From JBILCM01 sp044353165 (lineage in GTDB: Bacteria > Bacillota > Bacilli > Paenibacillales > YIM-B00363), in assembly GCA_044353165.1 (NCBI GenBank), contig JBILCM010000090.1, forward strand, positions 1 through 8,828: a DNA stretch of 8,828 nt. Direction: 5' to 3'. Positions 1 to 5,553 of the stretch are shown in pieces; the first letter of the stretch is position 1, and each line of letters opens with the position of its first letter. Made by a program: the position numbers and the translations under genes. The notes under the pieces are model-generated. The model did no database searches. It saw only the letters and a program-made list of their open reading frames with translations, and was not told the origin of the DNA.

Positions 1-477
1 TCGGTTTATTTCGTGTCCCAAGCGTTGATGGAGAAAGAAGTTGTCGGTGTAACCCGCCTCATCTTCGGGAAGCTTGATCACTTGCCGACGTTCCAGCATT
101 TCAATATTTATGATATAGAGAAAGCGCGCTTGGACCAACTGGATCGCATTCGTTATGCCGAACTGAGCGCATTCACGAAATTGCCCAAGCACGATGTCAG
201 CCTTGGATTAATTAAAACCGCATTCCATTACTCTGAGCAAATCGGCATTACACATTGGATTTGCTGTGTGGATGAGCGAGTGTATAATTATATGAACCGC
301 GTGTTTAAATTCCCTTTCCGTGTCATCGGGGAATCGAAAGTCTATTTGGGTTCGAGAACCATTCCTTGTGTATTGAATTTAAGCGAAATTCTCTCCACCA
401 TTCAGAATGAACGACCTGCGTTGTATCATTACTTTGTGGATCCACAACCAAGTTATGCAGAGGCGGCCGTAAGATGA
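1..477 (+). CDS. FeeM/LuxI-like N-acyltransferase (GNAT fold), 5'-truncated by window edge
   Basis: This is the last 158 codons of a gene whose reading frame is open to base 1, so its start lies outside the window. The in-frame GTG at 13 is unlikely to be the real start, because the residues before it (SVYF) already look like a beta strand of the fold. The layout resembles N-acyl amino acid synthases (FeeM) and acyl-homoserine lactone synthases: a strand ending in EVVGVTRLI (fragment residues 13-21), an LP segment, a YAELSAF stretch where the family has its conserved E-x-S, a helix LGLIKTAFHYSEQIGITHWIC, then FRVIGESKVYLGSRTIPCVLNL. Such enzymes move an acyl chain from acyl-ACP to the amine of an amino acid or related acceptor in the cytoplasm. 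The exact acceptor cannot be read from the sequence. The stop codon overlaps the start of the ThiF-like gene by four bases (474-477), so the two are probably translationally coupled. Family assignment is by recalled pattern, not by alignment. Confidence 0.7.
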   Translation, partial: SVYFVSQALMEKEVVGVTRLIFGKLDHLPTFQHFNIYDIEKARLDQLDRIRYAELSAFTKLPKHDVSLGLIKTAFHYSEQIGITHWICCVDERVYNYMNRVFKFPFRVIGESKVYLGSRTIPCVLNLSEILSTIQNERPALYHYFVDPQPSYAEAAVR

Positions 478-1232
478 CGAAGGAACAATTCACTCGTAAT
501 TTAGGCATCATGACCGAAGAAGATATTGCAAAACTACAAGCTTCGAAAATTGCGATCGCTGGTTGCGGTTGTATCGGTGGTTTTTCGGCTGAACTGTTGG
601 TGCGCATGGGCATCGGCCGATTGGTCATTGCCGATCCGGATACGTTCGACGTTTCCAATATTAATCGACAATGCGCGGCGACGCACTTGACGGTCGGCAT
701 GCCCAAGGTGGAGGCACTCGGGAACCACCTGCTAACGATAAATCCGGAACTCGATCTCGTCATGCTTCCGGCAGCTGTGAATGCGTCGAATGCAGATGCA
801 TTCCTAGACGATGCAGATTTTGTCATTGACGGCATTGACTATTTCGCATTCCCAGATGCGATTGCCTTACACCGTGCGGCAAGAAGCCGCGGACTTTATG
901 TTTATACGGCTGCTGCCTTAGGTTTTGGCACGACGGTGCTCACGTTCGCACCCGAAGGGATGACCATTGAGGAATTAGCAGGTTTGCCTGACGGGGTGCC
1001 CATCGCACAGCTGCAAGGGATCTCCATGCCTGCATCAGGTTATGCGAAACAATTGCCCTCCTACGTGAAGATGGAGGATGTTGAGCGCTGGCTTGCCAAC
1101 CGCAGCATACCAACGATCAGCGTGGGACAAGCACTGGGTCCAGGCGTACTTGTCTCACAATTAATTCTGCATTTGCTCGGTCGGAAGCAACCGATTCTTG
1201 TGCCCGATTCATTCCAACTACAGTTCGAATAA
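474..1232 (+). CDS. ThiF/MoeB/HesA-family E1-like adenylyltransferase
   Basis: This 252-residue protein carries the ATP-binding Rossmann signature of E1-like enzymes: GCGCIGG at residues 30-36, acidic residues D54 and D56 at the end of the second strand, SNINRQ at 61-66 with the arginine R65 that contacts the ATP phosphates, K78 in MPKVEAL, and D119/D122 in VIDGIDYF. Family members adenylate a carboxylate: the C terminus of ThiS/MoaD-like carriers, a peptide (MccB) or a modified nucleoside (TcdA). It has no paired CxxC zinc motifs and no fused rhodanese or other extra domain, so it is a minimal stand-alone version. No ThiS/MoaD-like protein with a Gly-Gly tail is encoded in the window, so a thiamine or molybdopterin role is not supported. 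The ATG at 474 overlaps the TGA of the acyltransferase gene, with an AGAGG ribosome binding site at 459-463. The product may act on the carboxylate of a compound made by that enzyme; this is inference. ThiF fold confidence is high, substrate unknown. Confidence 0.9.
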   Translation: MTKEQFTRNLGIMTEEDIAKLQASKIAIAGCGCIGGFSAELLVRMGIGRLVIADPDTFDVSNINRQCAATHLTVGMPKVEALGNHLLTINPELDLVMLPAAVNASNADAFLDDADFVIDGIDYFAFPDAIALHRAARSRGLYVYTAAALGFGTTVLTFAPEGMTIEELAGLPDGVPIAQLQGISMPASGYAKQLPSYVKMEDVERWLANRSIPTISVGQALGPGVLVSQLILHLLGRKQPILVPDSFQLQFE

Positions 1233-1273
1233 TACATAAGAACGGCATCAAACAAACCATATTTGACATTCCC

Positions 1274-1297
1274 ACGCTTAGGGTTTACTAGCGTTTA
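1274..1297 (+). terminator. weak hairpin, possible terminator of the acyltransferase-thiF unit
   Basis: Bases 1274-1277 (ACGC) pair with 1291-1294, and 1279-1281 (TAG) pair with 1288-1290, leaving one bulged T at 1278 and a six-base loop; a short T run follows. It lies 41 bases after the thiF stop. The stem is short and the T run poor, so termination here may be partial; the much stronger hairpin at 1395-1439 would catch read-through. Confidence 0.25.
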
Positions 1298-1324
1298 TCA
1301 TATTGCAATTTCATTTGTTGTGGC

Positions 1325-1353
1325 TTGACATTGTGATAGGGATAAGGTAAAGT
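1325..1353 (+). promoter_or_regulatory. sigma-A-type promoter for the leader/coiled-coil gene
   Basis: A perfect TTGACA (1325-1330) is followed by a 17-base spacer and TAAAGT (1348-1353), which matches four of six bases of the TATAAT consensus. Transcription would start near 1360. The first thing transcribed is a short leader and then the strong hairpin at 1395-1439, so RNA from here would end early at about 1445 unless the terminator is bypassed. The target is therefore either a short RNA or the gene at 1485. Confidence 0.55.
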
Positions 1354-1394
1354 TTTGGAACAATAAGATGCATCATACTGAATTTTCATGCAGG

Positions 1395-1444
1395 AAGCAC
1401 CTGCAGGAGTGAGCCATATGGCTGCTCTTGCAGGTGCTTTTGTT
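1395..1444 (+). terminator. strong Rho-independent terminator, possibly an attenuator
   Basis: An 11-base perfect stem (1395-1405 with 1429-1439, AAGCACCTGCA/TGCAGGTGCTT) continues inward through GGAG/CTCT and AGCC/GGCT pairs with a small bulge around 1410-1411, closing on an ATAT loop at 1416-1419. TTTT at 1438-1441, then GTT, follows. The T run is on the right, so it works for + strand transcription. It stands 163 bases after the thiF stop and 41 bases before the next start codon, with a promoter just upstream at 1325-1353. It can end the thiF transcript, but it also sits in the leader of the following gene. Confidence 0.8.
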
Positions 1445-1484
1445 ATGTATGCATCATCATTTTACGATGGGAGGACAGAACTGA

Positions 1485-2303
1485 ATGATCTGGATGCAAC
1501 GCTGGATTTCTTTGCTGCTTGTAGTCATTAGCTTGTTTGCCTTGCCCGTACCAACGTGGGCTGCAACCCTCGAATTAACCGTTAGCGCCAAGAAATCACT
1601 CGATGTCACAGCCGAACGCGCCGGGCATCCCACTGGGATGCGAATTCATTCGCTATACAACGAGTTTCTGCTTGCCCAGCAAGCAGAAACTCATGTGGAG
1701 CGTGCAACAACAACGTTGCGAACTGCCAATACCACATTGGAGAAGAACGTTCGCCGGAGGATCAGCGCTATTGATCATGAGCAGATCCAAGCTTTGGAGC
1801 AACAAGTCGAGCGAACAAAAACACGGTACCAACCGTTGTTTGATCGTTACAAAGCACTGAATTTGCAAATCAAGTCTGCACGACTCATCCGGAATACAGA
1901 CTTGAATAAGATGCTGCGCACGCAAGCCGATTTGATGCAGATGAGCGTGCAGATCGCTCGCCATGACATCCGCATGAAGGAGCAACCACTACAAGCAGCC
2001 AAAGCCGAACAAAGTCGCAAAATAACTGAATTGCGTCGTATTCTAGAAGGTCTCGAACCGCTGCGAGCGCAAATCAAATCACGCAAGGATGCCGTCAGCG
2101 CAGCCAATACAAGAAAATCATCCGCATGGAAACGGCTTAACGCACATGTGAAAGAAACCGATGCAAGCGGAACGATTATTGCATCATCTGACGTGCTTCA
2201 TGCATCCCAACAGATCGTTGAACACCGTCGCGAAATCGAACGCATTGAGCAACGGATCTCCACCTTGCTTCGAGATGTAAGTCGGCGGGTGGACGTTTCT
2301 TGA
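1485..2303 (+). CDS. secreted coiled-coil protein of unknown function
   Basis: I do not recognise this 272-residue protein. It begins with a typical signal peptide: short charged start, hydrophobic core ISLLLVVISLFAL (residues 8-20) and a likely cleavage after A26 (TWA-A). No cysteine follows the core, so it is not a lipoprotein, and no second membrane segment is seen. After residues of mixed character (27-60), nearly everything is helix-forming and rich in E, Q, R, K, A and L, with heptad-like spacing from about 60 to 220 and again from about 235 to 268, broken by a DASGTIIASSD turn. This suggests an extended coiled coil outside the membrane. The ATG at 1485 is chosen because GGGAGG at 1469-1474 is 10 bases upstream; the in-frame ATG at 1494 would be too far. 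The gene follows a promoter and a strong terminator hairpin, so expression may depend on read-through. It could be a wall-associated or scaffold protein. Confidence 0.75.
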   Translation: MIWMQRWISLLLVVISLFALPVPTWAATLELTVSAKKSLDVTAERAGHPTGMRIHSLYNEFLLAQQAETHVERATTTLRTANTTLEKNVRRRISAIDHEQIQALEQQVERTKTRYQPLFDRYKALNLQIKSARLIRNTDLNKMLRTQADLMQMSVQIARHDIRMKEQPLQAAKAEQSRKITELRRILEGLEPLRAQIKSRKDAVSAANTRKSSAWKRLNAHVKETDASGTIIASSDVLHASQQIVEHRREIERIEQRISTLLRDVSRRVDVS

Positions 2304-2320
2304 AATAAGGCAATTGAAGA

Positions 2321-2806
2321 CTATGTCGTTCCATCCGCTAATATTATCGCCTCGAGAATCATTGCCAAAAGCTGATCACAGGCTTCATCAAGCATCGCAT
2401 ATACTTCCTCAAAGTTGCCCGTGAAATAGGGGTCCGGCACATCTTTGCGCTGGTCGTTCGGCAACAGATCGAGCATGAGCAGGATACGCGCTGATCCATT
2501 GCCCAGTTTGCGGATATTCTCCTCATTGCTGCGATCCATCGCGATGACATAATCGAACGCCGCCAAATCGGCGGTGTCGATCTTTCGCGCGATAAGGCCT
2601 GCATCATCAATCCCGTGATGCTTGAGGATCTTTCTCGTCCCTGCATGCGGCGGGTGTCCGATGTGCCAATCACCGGTGCCTGCCGAATCGATAATAATTA
2701 CCTCTTGCAAACTTGCCTGTTTCACTTTGTGCCTTAATAACGCTTCTGCCATTGGCGAACGGCAAATATTGCCCAAACAAACAAATAACACTCGTACTGG
2801 TTTCAT
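2321..2806 (-). CDS. yfkJ: low-molecular-weight protein tyrosine phosphatase, YfkJ-like
   Basis: The 161-residue protein has the C-x5-R phosphatase loop near its start: CLGNICRS at residues 10-17, with nucleophile C10 and phosphate-binding R16. The general acid is D125 in VPDPYFTGNFEEVY. The stretches DSAGTGDWHIGHPPH (40-54) and FDYVIAMD (84-91) also match the family, and the whole closely follows Bacillus subtilis YfkJ as I remember it. Residue 14 is isoleucine; the arginine phosphatase YwlE has threonine there, so phosphotyrosine (or small aryl phosphate) specificity is more likely than phosphoarginine. It is a cytoplasmic enzyme. The ATG at 2806 has AGGAAGGA at 2817-2824, 10 bases upstream. 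It lies 38 bases after the photolyase gene on the same strand, with no terminator seen between, so the two are probably cotranscribed. The end of the gene converges on the coiled-coil gene with 17 bases between stop codons. Confidence 0.93.
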   Translation of the reverse strand: MKPVRVLFVCLGNICRSPMAEALLRHKVKQASLQEVIIIDSAGTGDWHIGHPPHAGTRKILKHHGIDDAGLIARKIDTADLAAFDYVIAMDRSNEENIRKLGNGSARILLMLDLLPNDQRKDVPDPYFTGNFEEVYAMLDEACDQLLAMILEAIILADGTT

Positions 2807-2844
2807 CCTACGTTCGTCCTTCCTCTCCTGTGAAGGCTAGGAGA

Positions 2845-4164
2845 TCAAGTTAACCATTGTTTCACATACTCGCCTTGCGGATCATACATGCGCGCTTGCT
2901 TCACCGGGTGAAAGAAGCGATTCGGACGCGGATCGTTGCCGACCCCAGCCACATACATCCAATTCCCATAATTACTCGAAACATCGTAGTCAATCAAACA
3001 AGATTCAAACCACGCTGCACCCACGCGCCAATCTTGATGCAACACCGACACATAGTATGATGCTGTCACTTGCCGACCTCGATTGGACATAAATCCAGTT
3101 AACCGTAATTCCTTCATGTTCGCGTCTACGAATGGTTCCCCTGTGTTTCCTTCCATCCAATCCGCATGTTGCTTCGGGTTGAAGACATGTCCTGCTAGCT
3201 TGTCCCTGCTCAACACGTCATGCCCTTGAATACCGTGCTTCTGAAAAATACGATTCCCGTACTTACGATGGACGAATACAAAATAATCACGCCATAACAA
3301 TTCAAACACCAGCCAGTACGTCGAATCATTGCCGCCCCATTCGCGTTCGTATGCTTTGATTTTCTCATAAATCATTCGCGGTGAGAGGCTCCCCAGCGAC
3401 AAATAAGGAGAGAACTTAGAGGAATAATCGGTGCCAAGCAAGCCATTGCGTGTTTGTTTGTACGTGCGTATTGCGTGTGTTTCATCCAAATATGCGCGCA
3501 ATCTCGCTTCCGCCGCAGCGGGCCCCCCACGGAAAGGGAACACCGTGCGCGGGTCTGGTAACGTGTGCTGATCACTTGCGAAGCCTAACTTTGCGAGTGA
3601 AGGGGTCACCGATTCCGGTGGATTTTGAAGGGACAACCCATATGCAAGGTTGGGCCATGCTTCACGGACTGTCCATTGCCGCTCGACTTGTTGACGGAAT
3701 ACCGTAAATACGTCCGGAACCTGTGAGATCGGGAATGGCAATGTCTCTGGTGTAAGCAATGTGTGTGTCCAACAAGCATGCAACGACACATGCTGACCCA
3801 TGGCTTGTTCCACGCGTTGGACCTGCGCTTCTTCTTCGGAGCCTAGTGCGGTGCTGTAGAAAATTTGAGTGAAGTTGTACTGATTGCGCAGTTGTTGAAA
3901 CACTTCTTCCGGCGAGCCCCAACGGGTGCAAAGCGACAGACCTCGCGCTTGTAGTTGCTGATGGAGTCCATCAAGACTTTCGAGCAGGAATCTGACACGA
4001 TGCAGCCCCGTCTTTGGGAATCCATATGCAGTCTGGGTAAATTGTTGTGGATCAAAAATATAAATCGGCAGAATGGGTAGTCGCTCACATGACGCGCGGT
4101 AGAGCGGTTCATGGTCAACGATGCGCAGATCCTTGCGAAACCATACCACCACACATTTTTCCAC
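2845..4164 (-). CDS. DASH-type cryptochrome / deoxyribodipyrimidine photolyase
   Basis: This 439-residue flavoprotein has an N-terminal photolyase alpha/beta domain (VVVWFRKDLRIVDH, residues 5-18) and a C-terminal FAD-binding helical domain. FAD-pocket motifs are TRNGLLGTDYSSKFSP (238-253), NDSTYWLVFELLWRDYF (279-295), NRGRQVTASYY (361-371) and SNYGNWMYVAGVGNDPR (397-413). FPFRGG (209-214), Q365 where class I photolyases have Met, and Y404 where they have the second Trp of the WQW segment point to the CRY-DASH group. W379 and W402 match two members of the electron-transfer tryptophan chain. Bacterial CRY-DASH proteins mainly repair cyclobutane dimers in single-stranded DNA using blue light. 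The protein ends at QWLT, without the usual short PEL-type tail. The start is GTG at 4164, supported by GGGAGGG at 4171-4177, six bases upstream. A promoter is proposed at 4196-4224. The phosphatase gene follows in the same direction. Confidence 0.93.
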   Translation of the reverse strand: MEKCVVVWFRKDLRIVDHEPLYRASCERLPILPIYIFDPQQFTQTAYGFPKTGLHRVRFLLESLDGLHQQLQARGLSLCTRWGSPEEVFQQLRNQYNFTQIFYSTALGSEEEAQVQRVEQAMGQHVSLHACWTHTLLTPETLPFPISQVPDVFTVFRQQVERQWTVREAWPNLAYGLSLQNPPESVTPSLAKLGFASDQHTLPDPRTVFPFRGGPAAAEARLRAYLDETHAIRTYKQTRNGLLGTDYSSKFSPYLSLGSLSPRMIYEKIKAYEREWGGNDSTYWLVFELLWRDYFVFVHRKYGNRIFQKHGIQGHDVLSRDKLAGHVFNPKQHADWMEGNTGEPFVDANMKELRLTGFMSNRGRQVTASYYVSVLHQDWRVGAAWFESCLIDYDVSSNYGNWMYVAGVGNDPRPNRFFHPVKQARMYDPQGEYVKQWLT

Positions 4165-4170
4165 AATATA

Positions 4171-4177
4171 CCCTCCC
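4171..4177 (-). promoter_or_regulatory. ribosome binding site fixing a GTG start for the photolyase
   Basis: Minus-strand GGGAGGG stands six bases before GTG at 4164. It supports this non-ATG start, since the next in-frame residues already form the first photolyase strand. Confidence 0.8.
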
Positions 4178-4195
4178 AGTCACTTCATTCTCTCT

Positions 4196-4224
4196 ATTGT
4201 CAGAATAAGTTCTCCTTTTGTCAA
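4196..4224 (-). promoter_or_regulatory. sigma-A-type promoter for the photolyase-phosphatase unit
   Basis: On the minus strand a perfect TTGACA (4224-4219) is followed by 17 bases and GACAAT (4201-4196), four of six matches to TATAAT. The predicted transcription start is near 4189, giving a leader of about 25 bases with the ribosome binding site. It lies in the 96-base gap after the sugar-binding protein gene, and no clear terminator separates the two, so some read-through from the glycan cluster is possible. Confidence 0.5.
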
Positions 4225-4260
4225 ATGGCAATGGGACACCCCGACTCATCTATCCCACCC

Positions 4261-5553
4261 TTATTTTTGCGACTTTTCGAATGTGGCTTGCATGCGGGCC
4301 GCAGCTTCCTCAGGTGTCATGGTGCCGGCAATCACACGTTGCACCACTTCGTTCTTGGTCTGATTCAATTCGATCGGTGCCAGATGATGCCAGAAAGTGA
4401 CTGTGCCATGTTCTTGCAACTGCTTATACATCTGCACTTGCGTATCGCCTAACGGAGCTAAATCCTCATCCGTTAAATCTGTGCGCGAAGGAAACAAACC
4501 ACGCGACTTCGCGAGCGCAATATGGCTTTCCTTGGACATTGCATGCGCTACAAATTTTTTGGCCCATGCTTCCTTGCCTGTCCCGCTTATGACCCAAAGA
4601 GCATTCCCTTGGAACAGACCGGCCGCCCCGGGAACACTCGGTTTCATCTGTGGATAAAACATCGTGCCCAGTTGAAAGTCTCCCGGCAGCTCCTTGCCTA
4701 GCATCGAACTGCCAGCCGCCCAGGAACCGTGTGAATACACCGCGGCCTCCCCTTCAACGAACAGTGCTCGCGCCTCATTATCTTTCATACCTGAAGCCCC
4801 TTCGGGAAACAGCTCACGACCCATCCGTTGCAACTGTCTGAACACACCGACCATTTCCGGGGATTGATAGTGGATGTCTTCATATCGCTTTGAGAAATCA
4901 AGTAATTTGTTGTATTGTGCTCGGGACACGCTGTGGACCAGCACCCCTTCAAAGACATGTCCGGCAATATTCGAGACCCCCAACCCACTGACTAAGGGGA
5001 TATAACCAGCAGCTTTGAGCTTCGGTGCAGCTGCGTAGAAATCTTCCATGGTGACCGGCAAGTCCACGCCAGCCTTCTCGAATGCAGCTTTGTTATAGTA
5101 AAGAATCGGTGCCCACACCGTCGTGTCGCTGACACCATAGCGATGCCCGTCCTTGTAGGTGTACAAATCCAATGTGGATTGAGGCAGTGTGCGCTCCCAT
5201 CCTTCTTGTGCATACAAATCATCGATCGGCTCGAACGCCCCGGATTCAATCACATCGAACGTGCGCGTAACGAGCCAATACCAAGCCACATCCGGCTTAT
5301 TCTCGGAGAGGAACAACCGTGGACCTTGCTCTTCGTAAGGTTTCTGTTCGAACTCGTTAAACTTGATCGTGACATTGGGGTATTTGTTCGAGAACGCCAC
5401 CGCATCTGCCTTCAACTTGACAGCTACCGGACCTGGAATTGTGGAGACCACTAACTCGATCGGGGCATCTGTTAGCTCAATGTCTTCAGATGGCGTAAGG
5501 GATGCGCATCCAAAAAGCATGAGCAAGAATGCAATCGCAACCCACCGTTTCAT
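4261..5553 (-). CDS. ABC-transporter sugar-binding lipoprotein (extracellular solute-binding protein family 1)
   Basis: The 430-residue product starts with a lipoprotein signal peptide, MKRWVAIAFLLMLFGC, with lipobox LFGC and lipidated C16, so it is anchored on the outer face of the membrane. The rest resembles carbohydrate-binding receptors of ABC importers: a strand-helix opening (IELVVSTIPGPVAVKLKADAVAF, then YPNVTIKFNEFE), KPDVAWYW, YGVSDTTVWAPILYYNKAAFEKAGVDLP, and a C-terminal part with GEAAVYSHGSWAAG and AGLFQGNALWVISGTGKEAWAKKFV. Aromatic residues typical of sugar pockets are common. The reading frame is open for 46 codons upstream, but ATG at 5553 is chosen because the signal peptide starts there, a run of seven Gs (5562-5568) lies 8 bases upstream, and the ATG overlaps the sulfatase stop by four bases (ATGA). 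Its cargo is probably the glycan handled by the neighbouring sulfatase and GH43-like protein; this is inference. No permease or ATPase gene is in the window. Confidence 0.93.
   Translation of the reverse strand: MKRWVAIAFLLMLFGCASLTPSEDIELTDAPIELVVSTIPGPVAVKLKADAVAFSNKYPNVTIKFNEFEQKPYEEQGPRLFLSENKPDVAWYWLVTRTFDVIESGAFEPIDDLYAQEGWERTLPQSTLDLYTYKDGHRYGVSDTTVWAPILYYNKAAFEKAGVDLPVTMEDFYAAAPKLKAAGYIPLVSGLGVSNIAGHVFEGVLVHSVSRAQYNKLLDFSKRYEDIHYQSPEMVGVFRQLQRMGRELFPEGASGMKDNEARALFVEGEAAVYSHGSWAAGSSMLGKELPGDFQLGTMFYPQMKPSVPGAAGLFQGNALWVISGTGKEAWAKKFVAHAMSKESHIALAKSRGLFPSRTDLTDEDLAPLGDTQVQMYKQLQEHGTVTFWHHLAPIELNQTKNEVVQRVIAGTMTPEEAAARMQATFEKSQK

Noticed and set aside
13..15. GTG as the true start of the acyltransferase
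   Set aside because: The frame is open upstream to base 1, the family needs more N-terminal sequence, and there is no ribosome binding site in the 12 bases available.
323..835. 170-codon open frame on the minus strand
   Set aside because: It lies opposite the acyltransferase and ThiF-like genes, whose family motifs are clear, and its translation is low-complexity with no recognisable motif.
1263..1291. Second promoter, TTGACA (1263-1268) with TACTAG 17 bases on
   Set aside because: The -10 matches only three of six bases; the better TATCAT at 1296-1301 has no -35 at proper distance.
2820..2843. CTCCT/AGGAG hairpin that might hide a ribosome binding site of the phosphatase gene
   Set aside because: The stem is only five pairs with a nine-base loop, and the nearer AGGAAGGA stays mostly free.
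4225..4260. Terminator after the lipoprotein gene on the minus strand
   Set aside because: Only a short TGGGA/TCCCA pairing with a 17-base loop and no T run is present.
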